Source of the DNA: Acanthosepion esculentum
Taxonomy: Eukaryota > Mollusca > Cephalopoda > Sepiida > Sepiidae
NCBI GenBank assembly: GCA_964036315.1
Contig: OZ038500.1
Span: 61,039,446-61,103,445 of the forward strand
Reading direction: 5' to 3'
DNA: 64,000 bases
Shown here: positions 9,559-20,163 of the stretch, piece by piece
Layout: every line of letters begins with the position of its first letter
How positions within the stretch are numbered: the stretch's first letter is position 1
Notes under the pieces: generated by a model
The model's database searches: none
What the model saw: only the letters and a program-made list of their open reading frames with translations
Told to the model about the DNA's origin: nothing
Position numbers and translations under genes: made by a program

Positions 9559-9740
9559 TCCTGAAACAGTCGAGGAACTTCTCCAGAAAGTTTTATGCTC
9601 AAAGTTTTGAAATATGACCGATACATTTTGCGTCAAATGATTATCCAGACTGGACTGACAACATAATTGCCTCACGTCGAAAACTTTGGGATGAAAATTG
9701 TCATATACGACGCGAATTTTATATTAAATATTTCTTAGAA

Positions 9741-9807
9741 GATAGATAGATAGATAGATTGATAGATAAATAGATAGATACGAATAGGACACACACACAC
9801 ACACACG

Positions 9808-9886
<79 letters not shown>
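9741..9886. repeat. (GATA)n, (AC)n and (TA)n microsatellites in series
   Basis: GATA/TAGA repeats (9741-9780), then AC repeats with CG interruptions (about 9790-9844), then TA repeats (9845-9886). Confidence 0.93.
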
Positions 9887-9887
<1 letters not shown>

Positions 9888-9889
<2 letters not shown>

Positions 9890-9943
9890 CTTAAAGACTA
9901 CTGATAAGTAAGCTTTTTATTTAATTGGAGTATGGTTGGAATA

Positions 9944-9949
<6 letters not shown>
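9888..9949. repeat. Local duplicate, copy 1
   Basis: CTTAAAGACTACTGATAAGT... with the next about 45 bp recurs at 10438-10499 with few changes. Both copies sit directly after a (TA)n tract and end in a GTGTGTG run, so a segment including a SINE was duplicated locally. Confidence 0.8.

Positions 9950-9951
<2 letters not shown>

Positions 9952-9986
<35 letters not shown>
9952..9986. repeat. (TA)n microsatellite
   Basis: About 17 TA units forming the 3' end of SINE copy C. Confidence 0.95.
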
Positions 9987-9989
<3 letters not shown>

Positions 9990-10110
9990 ATTCACAGACA
10001 GTACTGTTTCGCTGTATCACAGCTCCTCAGTGCGACTAGACTTCCGAATGCCTCAAGCCAGGATTGAAACACAACTAATTTGGTAGAGTTACACAACTAA
10101 ATCTAGCATA
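9987..10110 (-). mobile_element. Hammerhead-like SINE, copy C (best preserved)
   Basis: On the minus strand the order is a B-box-like TGTTTCAATCCTGGC (about 10056-10070), a unique linker, the hammerhead-like domain (10034 down to 9993) and a terminal (TA)n. The tRNA-like head suggests RNA polymerase III transcription, as in other SINEs. The neighbouring copy D and copies A and B show this is a dispersed family. Confidence 0.65.
9993..10034 (-). ncRNA. Candidate type I hammerhead ribozyme
   Basis: Minus-strand elements in order: CGCA (10034-10031), CTGAGGA (10030-10024), stem II GCTGT/ACAGC with loop GAT (10023-10011), GAAA (10010-10007), a minimal stem III around CAGTACTG, the cleavage triplet GTC (9999-9997), and TGTG (9996-9993). 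CGCA pairs with TGTG as stem I, with one G-T wobble. The core CTGANGA...GAAA is intact. Very short stem III hairpins are known from natural minimal hammerheads, which may act as dimers. Activity is inferred from sequence only. Confidence 0.6.
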
Positions 10111-10261
10111 TTGTTTTTACAAATGTAAACATATGCCAATCAGCCAAAGTGCTCCATTCATTTTACTGAAGAGCTTTGCATTAGTGCAGGTGGCTGTTGT
10201 TTATAGAATTAGCTTATCACTCAACAGTGCTCAATTGAAATGTATTTTCAAGAGCTAAATT

Positions 10262-10330
10262 ATGTCATTCACAGACAGTACTGTTTCGCTGTATCACAGC
10301 TCCTCTGTGCGACTAAACTTCCGTATGTAT
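10262..10330 (-). mobile_element. Hammerhead-like SINE, copy D (core mutated)
   Basis: Nearly identical to copy C over 10262-10325, but the minus-strand core reads CAGAGGA (10307-10301) instead of CTGAGGA, changing an invariant base. Stem II, GAAAC, GTC and both stem I strands (10308-10311 and 10270-10273) are otherwise retained. Confidence 0.65.
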
Positions 10331-10343
10331 TTTCAAGAGCTAA

Positions 10344-10352
10344 ATATATATA

Positions 10353-10433
<81 letters not shown>
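10344..10433. repeat. (TA)n microsatellite
   Basis: Long TA tract with one GTG interruption near 10358. Confidence 0.95.
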
Positions 10434-10436
<3 letters not shown>

Positions 10437-10437
10437 T

Positions 10438-10499
10438 ACTTAAAGACTACTGATAAGTAAGCTTTTTATTTAATTGGAGTCTGGTAGGAATGTGTGTGT
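10438..10499. repeat. Local duplicate, copy 2
   Basis: Second copy of the 9888-9949 segment, again after (TA)n and before GTGTGTG. Confidence 0.8.
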
Positions 10500-10779
10500 G
10501 TTTAAATCCGTTCTAATGGAGCTGTGGTCTGTTAGATGTCACCAGAACCATCAGAACCATACTAGTCGAAAATAGAAGCATAACAACCTCATCCACATGT
10601 AAATAAAAATTAAAAAATACGGAAACCCTAATAATAAAAAAGAAAAGGCCAAAGCTCAATAACATTAACTATGAACACGGCCACAATGTACTGACCGTGT
10701 TTGGAAAATAAAACATCCCTATAACTCTAGATACATGCATAACACAACCCATACTTTCAGTTAAAAGTAAAGTAACATA

Positions 10780-10965
10780 AAATCATCCTTGATAATGGCT
10801 AAAACTATAGCCAAATGTGCTCGGAAATGCAGAAACTTTGGCCAGTTTTTGCACTCCTTGTGTCCAGAAAAGAAATAAAATAAAAAGCTTAATCGCAGTA
10901 CCTTGTCAGTCGTCTTTAACGAAACATGTATAAAAGAGGGATTGCTGCCTAATTACGCAATTATA
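10780..10965 (+). repeat. PLE-type 3' UTR remnant
   Basis: Contains the TTGATAAT-GGCTA...TAGCC motif (10789-10812) and the ending GAAACATGTA...TGCTGCCTAA-TACGCA. Both match, in order, the PLE-2 3' UTR (6880-6905 and 7045-7080). GAAA is changed to AAAT, so any ribozyme core is lost. Confidence 0.5.
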
Positions 10966-10971
10966 TAGAGA

Positions 10972-11062
10972 GAGATGTGATAGGCAACAATAAACTACAG
11001 AAGACCTCAAAATTGATCGCTGCATTAATATTTAAGTTTACCTTTTTAAAATTTCAACTATA
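10972..11062 (-). repeat. Helitron body fragment
   Basis: GGCAACAATAAACTACAGAAG and the next about 70 bp match 17824-17915, inside the short Helitron at 17726-18125. Neither terminus is present. Confidence 0.5.
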
Positions 11063-11338
11063 ATTCTTCTGTGGCCTCTTAGTTTAAAGACAGTTTGACA
11101 TAAGTAGGTCCTTATTTTCCGTACAAAAAAAAAATCGTCGCAAACAAATCACGCAAAATAATCGGCGAAAACAATCGCTGTAATGAAAAATTGGGAATGC
11201 AGAATGTCAGTATTGCACCTCTGGATCCAGTCCGGAATATTTTTAATTTGCTGACGGAGTCGGCCTGATTCCAAAATGTTGGGCTACGACGGACCCTACT
11301 TGTAAACAAACTTCCGAATACAGTTATTTAATTAATTT
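11063..11338. other. Nothing recognised
   Basis: A 65-codon minus-strand ORF (11112-11309) shows no motif and is probably chance. Confidence 0.35.
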
Positions 11339-11563
<225 letters not shown>

Positions 11564-11819
11564 TCAAATACATTTGTAATTGCCCTATCGACCGGGCCTA
11601 TGATATGCTCACTGTCTAACCTACAGAAGGTTAAGATTCCCCCTACCCCATAAAAAGGTGTCACTTATCTATGGGTAGATTCTTGTAGAAAAACCATTGT
11701 TTACCTATATAAGTAAAATCACAACTAATGATAAACGTATGATTGATTGATTATTTGATTCGTTTTTTACGTGTTATCAATCCATTGCGGGTTATTTAAA
11801 GCCAAACTATATATTTTAG

Positions 11820-12003
11820 ATCGTAAGAATTGTCTTTGATGGAGAGATAATGTTCTAGTGATACAAAGTAGGGGTGGGGAGAAGATGTTGATTCATACCT
11901 TTGCCAAAGTTATTTGCGCGTGGGTATAGACAACTAAACCAACGGCAGCTGGAACTCGCCACCCCGATTAAAAAATCCGAGCCATTATTTATTACACCAC
12001 CTT
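11820..12003 (-). mobile_element. tRNA-derived SINE, family A (diverged)
   Basis: Shares the GAGAAGA...TTCATACCTTTGCCAAAG, CTGGAACTCG and ATCCGAGCCATTATTTATTACACCAC order with the family consensus, but with many changes. Confidence 0.5.
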
Positions 12004-12217
12004 CACATCCAAGATTACATCACGTGGTTATTCCCAAGCAGTCACACATCTAGTCACTGACCAGATAGACTTACGCGTATGCACAACCGATAGTTGCCTG
12101 TAGACACACTTATAATAAAAATAACGAGGGTTGATATGACGTAAAATCCACAGCCGGGATGTAAAAATCCGACTGTGTGATAAAGCAGATTACGCCAAAC
12201 TAATTATTGACTAAATA

Positions 12218-12297
12218 TTAGGTTGGTGCAAAAATAATGTCGTTTTTTGACATGATCTTGAACGTCAAAAAACGACAGTATTTTTGCACCAACCTAA
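12218..12297. mobile_element. 80-bp mariner MITE
   Basis: A palindromic 80-bp element bounded by TTAGGTTGGTGCAAAAATAA and its reverse complement, flanked by TA on both sides (12216-12217, 12298-12299), the mariner target duplication. The terminal sequence resembles the widespread MADE1/Hsmar1-type mariner ends, which also form 80-bp MITEs. A near-identical copy lies at 23697-23776. Confidence 0.92.
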
Positions 12298-12299
12298 TA

Positions 12300-12992
12300 C
12301 TTCTAAATAAAACACGTTAATAATAAGGAATTAATAACTTTCCTCTTTGTTGGTGACGGGGTTCAAATAGTACCTCCAAAAAAACAACAAATAAAAAGGT
12401 ACCTAAGATTTAAGATGAATTTTTAAAAATGAAAGGTATTTCTTGCAACTTTTATTTCAATTCAAGCTACATCATGATAACAGATTAAATTTGATAATTG
12501 TAATATGCAAAATACTTTTCTGTATTTCAAAAACAAATTTACATTGAGTGGAAGGTGTTTTTAGTTGATTAGCGTCCTTTATGATCGTCTTTCATTTTAA
12601 TTCTCTTTATTAAAAATGTTGAGAAAAATAAACTATAATTACCTGAAACTTTATTAGAGTAATATTAGCCCCTTTAAAGTATAAATAATCTGATTTGAAA
12701 GAAATATCAAGTTCTAATTATCACACGAATATTTTTAACCCGACAGTAGCTGTAATTTTTACCCGATAGTTGCTGTTTAACAACCCGCTGACACGTCTAA
12801 TGTTCTTCACCGGAGATTTTATTTGTGAAATATATTTTTAAAAACATCACATGAGCGCGATTTTATATAATTCTAGCACTCAATGATCTCAAGAAAAATA
12901 ATAATCAGGAAAGATTCAACTCTCTCCCCTCAAGCTATGGATTAATTAATTAGTAAGACTTGTATCACGAAAGCATTATCACAGAACAAAAC
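12300..12992. other. AT-rich DNA, nothing recognised
   Basis: No ORF or repeat identified. Confidence 0.45.
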
Positions 12993-13095
12993 ACCTCGAC
13001 GTGATATAATGGTCAGCAAGAATGCCTCGTAAGAGCTATTTTGAGAGAGTAGTGAGTTCGATCCTCACTGGGTACCCCATACTTTCGGCCTTGTG
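12993..13095 (+). mobile_element. tRNA-derived SINE, same family as 5016
   Basis: GTGATATAATGGTCAGCAAG (A-box region) and GAGTTCGATCCTCACTGGG (B-box) are followed by ACCCCATACTTTCGGCC, which matches the end of the SINE inserted in PLE-1. Not a functional tRNA gene: the acceptor and anticodon arms do not pair. Confidence 0.72.
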
Positions 13096-14410
13096 CAACA
13101 TTTAAGCTATGCTTAGAAAATCACCATTATCTCAAAACAAAAAAATCTTATAACCTAAAAAAAGATTTCTGGCTTTAAATAACCTGTAAAGGATGCATAA
13201 GCCATAGAAAATGAATCAATCAATGAAGTGTTTTTATCCGATTTTCTATTTATGATACTTATTGTATTCTTTCTTTTGCCTTATTCATTGAAAATTAATT
13301 GCCAAAACAAAAAATAGCTATTTCTTTCGTATCGGTTTGAATCCTTTCCTGAAATACGATTGGAGCGTTTTTTGTTTTTTTTTCGATTTTCCTTATTTCA
13401 GAAAAAAAAACAAAAAAAAACAAAGAGCAAAAATTAATTCCAACTAATATTTCCAGGGAAAATAAAATATTTTTTAAAACCGAAAATTTGTTTCAAGAAA
13501 AAATACCCCCCCACACACAAAATTTAAAAAAAAATGTTAACGTGATTTCAATATCTAAACGAGATTCCACTCACTTCCCAAGAAGAATTTCGTTTATCGA
13601 TATTTTGGCAAATTGGATTTTTATAGTGAAAATCAAATCTCATCGGGATAAATAGAATTATCTTATCACCAACCAGAAAATGATTGCCACGATTTTTTTT
13701 TTAAGCACAAAAAATCGAGAAGATGAAATTGAATTCCACTTTTGGAATATTTTCTGAATTACCAACCCGCTAACTCACCTGTCAAAATGCATTAACTTAT
13801 TCAATATTCAGTTAAACACCTGCCGTCGTGATATATTTAAAGAACTAGATGTGAAAGCAATTCAGTTTCTTCTGCACTTCATAGGGCCTATTCAATGTTA
13901 TGTGGTTGGAAAAGTTAGCTTTTCCTGATTAAACACAGGCTTTTGACGACAGATTTTCAAGGCCAACCAAATGAGGAGAAAGGACAATAAAAGAACGGAT
14001 ACAAGAGGACCGAATATTGCATTTAAATTTCTGACAATTGTAGGTGGCAGAGAAGCAAAGATACCGGACGAGAGTTCCACGGGTGTGATGTGTGAGGAAA
14101 GAAACTATTGCAACATAATTTACGAGTACTTCTCACTAGTTCAACTGTAAAACAGGGAGACAGAATTTCCAGTCATGTAGTACGCTTAAATTCATCATGT
14201 TGCCGGGTTACGTAGGAGGAGAGCTCATATAAACAAATACCGTGAAAATATTTCTAGAAAAGACAGAGGTAAGCCACGACACTAAAATGCAACTGGAGTC
14301 GAGTTTAAGATCTAATGTGGAACATGGATTCAGAGGAGAAGAATTGTCCGGCACGATACAGTGAATCAACTTTTCAAGAAGTAGATTTAGCAATTGATTC
14401 AAAATAATAG
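13096..14410. other. AT-rich DNA with one membrane-like ORF
   Basis: Contains many A and T homopolymers. The only ORF of note is on the minus strand, 14080 to 13898, 60 codons, with one strongly hydrophobic stretch (FGPLVSVLLLSFLLIWLAL) followed by a basic KICRQK. This could be a transmembrane anchor with a short tail, but there is no upstream coding evidence, so chance is more likely. Confidence 0.3.
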
Positions 14411-14421
14411 CCCCGTGGAGG

Positions 14422-14700
14422 CAGGGTGGATAAATGGATAGCAGGTCGGGTTGAGGAATCGGAATCAAGTCGAATCTATTATATTCACTAACATGCTAAT
14501 ACGCTTGGGAATCCTTATGAATCATCTTCTTCTTCTTCTCCCCCCAGCTATGGATAAATAGCAGGACAGACCGTGTTCTTTAGCCTTGGATAGCAAATAC
14601 TCTACGGCAGAAAGAAATGACAACCTACTGCAGTAAAAATCTGCTTTGTCAGTCATGTCTCGAAAGATAGATGGTCTAAGTGTGTATCACATATGGCACA
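14422..14700 (+). mobile_element. tRNA-derived SINE, family A (plus strand)
   Basis: The head reads GGATAAATGGATAGCAGGTC then a decayed B-box (AATCAAGTCGAATC), then the body with TTCTTCTTCTCCCCCCAGCT and the distal AAATGACAACCT...CTTTGTCAGTCATG. This copy shows the full order of the family in its own orientation. Confidence 0.65.
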
Positions 14701-14858
14701 TAAAATAGCAGAATACACCGGGTTCTATAGCCTTGGATGGCAACTGGTCTACCGTATAAAGAAATGACAACCTTCTGCGGGAAAAATATGCTTTGTAAGT
14801 CATGTATTGAAAGCTACATGATCACCTAAGCGTGTATCACGCATGGCACATAACTGAC
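14700..14858 (+). mobile_element. SINE family A, distal part repeated
   Basis: The distal segment (GGTTCTATAGCCTTGGATGGCAACT... to GTGTATCACGCATGGCACATAA) is present a second time directly after the first, without a head. This indicates tandem duplication or a nested truncated copy. Confidence 0.6.
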
Positions 14859-16092
14859 TGATAATCACCCGACTTATGTCAATGGAAAACGTGAGCCCAA
14901 GAATACGCAAAAAGTTGCAAAATTGGAGGTTAGCATCAGCCATACTGACTTGCATATCTAAATTTAGTTTATAAATGACCTTCTTTTTTGTGTTTATATA
15001 ACATTGGCGAATTAGATTTCTACGTTTTCCATTTTACCTATACTATAACTATATATACCTATTTCTCCATCAACACTAATGTTGACATTTTTTTGTTATT
15101 AACCGACAAATGTGTCCCTCATACAATAATGTAACTATAAAGCTCTTTTGATAACCAAAATATCATTTAAATATGTTATATAAAAAAAATGGTAAAGCCA
15201 CCCAGACTGGTAATGAAAAAAATAGACAGGATTTTAAAAACGAGTATTTACAGCACTGCCAGCATAATACCTGTCAAAAACTGATATGATTGTTTACGTT
15301 TGTAGTTTTGGAAATTTTCTAAATCTCGGTTAGGCATACGAAATAAATCGCAGTTGTCGATTACGTTTAAAGCACCAATTCCCAAAATTCTGTCAGGATG
15401 AGCACAGAAATGTGTGTATGATTGTTTTATATATATATATAATTTTATGTAACAGTGATTATTTGCATGCTGCCTGTGTTAGTTATTTACATTGTTCAGA
15501 CTGTTGTCCTCATCTTTATTGCCATATTCACATTTAATACTGGACACAACGTAAGGAATCCATTTTCTGTGGTGATTATATAACAAACTGAATCTTGATA
15601 CAATAGCATTTTCACGCGCTTTTGAATTCAGAGTGTCCCTAATGGCTAAAGATTCCAGCCTAACTTGCTATTTGAGACATCATCGTAGTGGGGAGAGACG
15701 AACTTACGCCTTTCTAACGGGCAAACTGTATCCGAATTCGTATTGAACTCACCAATCTTATTATCAGTAGCGATAACTCATACGTTACATGCACGGTGTT
15801 TTTTTAATTGTCGGTTATTTCTGCGAGATTACATGTAACAAATAAATACTGTTTTCATTCGAATGTCAGAAAAATCATGTCCATAACTGCTTCATTTTGC
15901 TATTCAATGTTACATTAAATTTAATGTACAGATATTAGGGCAGATTTTGTTTTTGTTTGTTTAACGCCATATCAGTATCTTATGGGCCATTTAATTCCGA
16001 AATTTAATTTTCTTGAGAACTTTGAAGTAATAAAAATATGATACATGTTATTCTGCTATCACAATTGAATACATGGTAGATGATACTCAGAT
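14859..16092. other. AT-rich DNA, little recognised
   Basis: A possible very old SINE may lie at about 15640-15800 (weak similarity to family A). Otherwise nothing was identified. Confidence 0.35.
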
Positions 16093-16197
16093 TTTGTCCA
16101 TATTACATGTTTGTGTGGATATGATTATTAAAGGCGATGATAGGTTATATTTGGGAATATAGTTTGATTTACTTTAAGAAATTGTAAGAGTAATATT
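16093..16197. repeat. Dispersed 105-bp repeat, copy 1
   Basis: TTTGTCCATATTACATGTTT through GAAATTGTAAGAGTAATATT recurs at 21796-21901 at high identity. There it interrupts another repeat, so the unit appears to be an independent insertion. No terminal motif was identified. Confidence 0.75.
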
Positions 16198-16780
16198 ATA
16201 AAATTATTAATTATGGATTAATGTCATAACATTTTTTTCATGTTGGTTAGTTGATGTTGTTTAGCGGCATATCAACCGAAACCTCAACATTTTGAACACA
16301 ATTTTATGGCACAACTACAGATAAAATATATTGTTGGTCATTTTGCTCTAAAATATATTGTTGGTAATTATTTATATAAAAATTTATTACTTGTATGTTT
16401 ACTACAAAAATGTATTTTATATTTTTATAATGTTTTGTTTGTGGGTTCAATATTTGCCTATAGCTGGAAACCTAACATGTGTCGTCATAATTAGGGTAGA
16501 GAGATACAGAATATATTACACTGGTCCTACCCAGAGGACATTATTTTGAACGCAGAGATACAATACAGATCTAAACCGGTATGTTGGGGAGAACGGCCTT
16601 TGGTTCATTCGGAGATTATAGAGATCTTACAATAATACAAGATTTAAACAGCGATTACTACCTAAGTATTCCACCCCCCATTCCAGACGAGATTTTAATT
16701 ATTTATTCATTATTATTGTGTCTCTGTGCCTTTTCTATTAATATTTTCATGGTAAATGTTCGTATGAACTCTTTGATAGG
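16198..16780. other. Nothing firmly recognised
   Basis: An 80-codon ORF (16581-16823) has a hydrophobic centre but no family motif. It may be 5' decayed sequence of the LINE that follows. Confidence 0.3.
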
Positions 16781-17100
16781 GTACCTAGACTTTATGAAGT
16801 TAAGCACAGTACTAGAATTGTAACAACGTCTCATCATTTTACAGTTGAACTAGCTAGATGCAACCGTAAGTTCTATGCTAACAGTTTCTTCTATCGCACT
16901 TTTCGCTCGTGGAACTCTCTCTCTCTCTCTCAGCTCCATGCTTTCCAGACAACTTTGATCTTCAAAAAGTGCAATGCAATATCAATCGTTATCTCCTGTT
17001 TTCCTGATTACTCTTCTTCTATTTTTCTCGTTCCTTCTAAATGCTTTTGTGTTCTAATTATTTCACACCCAGTAACTTCTTGAGTCTTAGTGGCTTTACT
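16781..17100 (+). pseudogene. LINE ORF2 C-terminus, Jockey-like, degenerate
   Basis: One frame reads HHFTVELARCNRKFYANSFF followed by YRTFRSWNSLS. This matches the usual end of many invertebrate LINE ORF2 proteins (HPF.V...CRT..Y..SFFPRTARLWNSLP). A CT run at 16916-16931 falls within it. The frame breaks shortly after. Confidence 0.7.
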
Positions 17101-17264
17101 GCCTTGCATGGGTTAAATTCGATTTTTAAAAATCCTTTCAGCGTCTAAGCGATTATGACTCCCCACAAACGTCTTTTTCTTCGTTATAAGAGATTTGCCA
17201 TGAGTAATTGGGAAAAATATTAAGTGCTTTCTACTTACATTCTTCGTGCTATTCAGATTCCTCC

Positions 17265-17460
17265 GTGTCTTAGACTGGTTGCCATCCAATGCTAAAGAGC
17301 CTAGTCTACCCTGCTATTTTATCCCATAGCTAGAAGTAAGGAGATTAGCTGGATTCATGTCTTTCACAAGAGTATTTTTTCGAAAGTGAACGCAACAGAA
17401 TTTGAACTGGACAGCTGATTACAATTTACGTGTTAATATCCAATACACCACCCGCACATA
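17265..17460 (-). mobile_element. tRNA-derived SINE, family A
   Basis: Contains GGTTGCCATCCAATGCTAAAG, AGCCTAGTCTACCCTGCTATTTTA, GGATTCATGTCTTTCACAAG and a decayed box-B region near 17395-17420. Order matches the family. Confidence 0.65.
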
Positions 17461-17492
17461 GAGGAGGACTATGCTAATCTTCTACATACATT

Positions 17493-17558
<66 letters not shown>
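17493..17558. repeat. (GT)n microsatellite
   Basis: About 33 GT units, followed by a purine-pyrimidine alternating GCGTGCGTGCACGCGCGTG stretch to 17595 that could adopt Z-DNA. Confidence 0.95.
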
Positions 17559-17559
<1 letters not shown>

Positions 17560-17725
17560 CTATGTGTGCCTTCGTGCGTGCGTGCACGCGCGTGTTTTTG
17601 TTTGTACCTTGTCTGATCTGTTCAAGACAGAAACCTATATCCTGCTAAGACAAACTGATTGATTGTTCCGCTTTCTACGGTTTATCGTGCCTTTGAAGGT
17701 TATTTGAAGTCAAAAAATATATTTA

Positions 17726-18125
17726 CTAGCTTAAAAGCCGCCACGTCGGGCGGCATTTAATCTTCTTCTGCGGACGACTCTTGATTATGTCTTCATTACA
17801 ATAGGTAGGAAGGAGTAGATTTGATGGGCAACAATAAACTATAGATGACGTAAAAATTGATCGCTGAATTTAAGTATTCCCTCAATATTTAAGCTTACCT
17901 TTTAAAAGTTCAACAAAGAAGGAGATGAGCTATGTGTGATATACGGACATTGGCATTTATTATATAGAAGAAGGAGATGGGCTATTTAGAGTCATGTCCC
18001 TTTAATTGAAAATGTGTGACATACGGACATTGGCATTTATTATATAGAAGGAGATGGGCTATTTATTGTTGTGTCCATTTAATTGAAAATTTGTGACACA
18101 CTGACATTGGCATTTATTATATAGA
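17726..18125 (-). mobile_element. Short non-autonomous Helitron with tandem 5' ends
   Basis: On the minus strand the 3' end is CTAG (17729-17726) followed by T, preceded at 7 nt by a hairpin GCCGCC-CGACGT-GGCGGC (17754-17737). The 5' end is TCTATATAATAAATGCCAAT starting at 18125, preceded by A. Insertion between A and T, 5' TC, 3' CTAG and a subterminal hairpin are Helitron hallmarks. The 5' terminus occurs three times: starts at 18125, 18048 and 17968, about 77-80 bp apart, the innermost shortened. It encodes nothing and would depend on an autonomous Rep-helicase. Confidence 0.68.
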
Positions 18126-18179
18126 TTTTAGATATTTAGAATATTATTTAAAGTGCCCATGATATAGTGATAAAGGTCT

Positions 18180-18345
18180 TACTAATTAACCTATAGCTGA
18201 AGGAGAAGAGATGACTTCACACTTTCCGCAATGGTATTTTACGTGCAAGTGAATATAACGAACTCAAGGGAATTGAAACCCGGCTATTTGATTAGCAATT
18301 CCAAGTCATATCCATGACACCACTCGCACATCCAGGCTTACATTA
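18180..18345 (-). mobile_element. tRNA-derived SINE, family A
   Basis: Carries TATAGCTGAAGGAGAAGAG, CTTTCCGCAATGGTATTTTA, GGAATTGAAACCCGGC (box B, reverse) and CCACTCGCACATCCAGG. Diverged but in family order. Confidence 0.6.
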
Positions 18346-18377
18346 CCTGGTATATCCTAGCGGTTATCCATCTAGAT

Positions 18378-18445
18378 CAGTGGTTCCCAACCACTGTGCC
18401 GCGGCACATTAGTGTGCCGCGGAATGATTACTGGTGTGCCGCGAT
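18378..18445 (+). mobile_element. hAT-like terminus
   Basis: CAGTGGTTCCCAACCACTGT is a typical hAT terminal start (CAGNGGTTCYCAACC). Three copies of GTGTGCCGCG-like strings follow. No matching opposite end and no 8-bp target duplication could be located, so the extent is unknown. Confidence 0.55.
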
Positions 18446-18566
18446 GAGATAATACCTAGAAGCCATTTAATTTCATTTTGTTTAATAAAGACATTCAATT
18501 TCTTAATCATGATGACACCGTTAAATTCAAAATCGCCGAATTTCTGGAATCTAAACGTTTCGCGCA

Positions 18567-18567
<1 letters not shown>

Positions 18568-18611
<44 letters not shown>
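18568..18611. repeat. (ATT)n microsatellite
   Basis: About 14 ATT units. An overlapping ORF with a leucine run is an artefact of it. Confidence 0.95.
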
Positions 18612-19069
18612 CTAGATTCTAGATAATGATTCTTATCTTCGGTGATAGTAAGGGAACCGATGGTTCAACGCGAGACAGTTATAAACCCTTGCTTTTAGAA
18701 ATTAACCCAGACACACGCCCACAGCATAGAGAGGAACTGACACAGCAAGGCCCCGGTTCTCCTTCAAGAAAACGATTCACTCCTAGGGAGACCAGCCGAC
18801 TGTTACAAAACCAGTAACAAAGAGAGTCAACGATTTTCAATTGGCCGAAGATATTTTTATTTTTCAAAAGTACATTTCCCACCCAGCATCAGAGCAAATA
18901 ACCTACCTAGGGGCGAGTTAACTGTTTATTGTAAATTCGCTGATGTCTAACCTGGAGTAGGGACAAACATTTCGTGAAGTGAATTGAAAGAAATGACCGT
19001 AGATTTTCCAGCAACTTTGTATTATCGCTAACGAGCAAAAATCGATGACCGTTCCTCTTTTTCAGGAAC

Positions 19070-19534
19070 AATACCAGGAGGTCAGCCATATGAACAGAAC
19101 CAGAGGCAAAGAAGTAAACGGTGTTATAACTAGAGAAAAACAGTTTGAACAGAATATTAAAGGACATTGAAATCGAGAATAGAGCCGACTCCATTTCCCC
19201 GTGTTTAGAAACATGCCTTCTTTGATTGTGCTGGTATCAATGCGAATGATCACGACTGGATAGAGGTTATAAGGGAGAATCAGTTTCCTTTAGGTTATAT
19301 ATCAATCCTCTTTTGGGATTTGATCTTTAACATCTTTCTAATCACTCCATCACAGCGCGGAGAGAAGAAATTTAAATGCTTTGAAATGAAGCGTTATTTA
19401 ATCCAAATTATTGTCTTCGATTGAGCTCTGAAAAGCAAGGAGTAATAACCGGTATTCTTCATTTTTTTTTTTATTCACCACTTTACAATGAATTATATTT
19501 TTTCTTATACTTGTCCTCTCTCCTTCATTTTTTA

Positions 19535-19536
<2 letters not shown>
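19070..19536. repeat. Dispersed repeat R, copy 1
   Basis: Shares long strings with 20460-20890: AATATTAAAGGACATTGAA, TTTCCTYTDGGTTATAT, CAATCACTCCATCA, TTTAATCCAAATTA and TTCACCACTTTACAAT. Not recognised as a named family and no intact coding frame. Confidence 0.75.

Positions 19537-19606
<70 letters not shown>
19537..19606. repeat. (TA)n microsatellite
   Basis: About 35 TA units between repeat R copy 1 and foldback III. Confidence 0.95.
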
Positions 19607-19608
<2 letters not shown>

Positions 19609-19630
19609 AGTATGTGGTGCAGTTCAATTT

Positions 19631-20163
19631 ATATTACAATGAATCATTCATACAGAAAACAGATATAGAAGTTAATGATAAAATGGTGAGAATACATCTT
19701 CGCAAACAATTTACTAAGAGACATTAACCCCGAACCTGTAAATGAATGTTATGATCCCTGTTTATAAATTTCAGTTGAATAAGGTCTTTTTTATATATAT
19801 TTACGAGCTTTCATCTGTTCCTACAGATATCATCAGGTAAGAAAATATTTGTTGTTTTATAATTCCAGGTAATAACAGGACATCGAAAGAGTAGTTTATA
19901 GTCCGAAATTTGTTCTTAGAAATGTGATACTGTTACTGGTAAGAGATTTCTTTGAGCGTGCCTTACCTGATGATATCTGTAGGAACAGATGAAAGCTCGT
20001 AAATATATAAAAAAAGACCTTATTCAACTGAAATTTATAAACAGGGATCATAACATTCATTTACAGGTTCGGGGTTAATGTCTCAGTAAATTGCTTGCGA
20101 AGATGTATTCTCGCCATTTTATCATTAACTTCTATATCTGTTTTCTGTATGAATGATTCATTG

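Noticed and set aside
12993..13095. Functional tRNA gene
   Set aside because: A- and B-box-like strings are present, but acceptor and anticodon stems do not pair and a SINE body follows.
13898..14080. Small membrane protein gene on the minus strand
   Set aside because: One hydrophobic segment only, no upstream exon evidence, no homology recognised, and AT-rich DNA often yields such ORFs.
15640..15800. Another family A SINE
   Set aside because: Only weak, scattered similarity (GGCTAAAGATTCCAGCCTA..., TCCGAATTCGTATTGAACTC); not enough to call.
17471..17662. Cysteine-valine rich ORF
   Set aside because: Translation of a (GT)n microsatellite.
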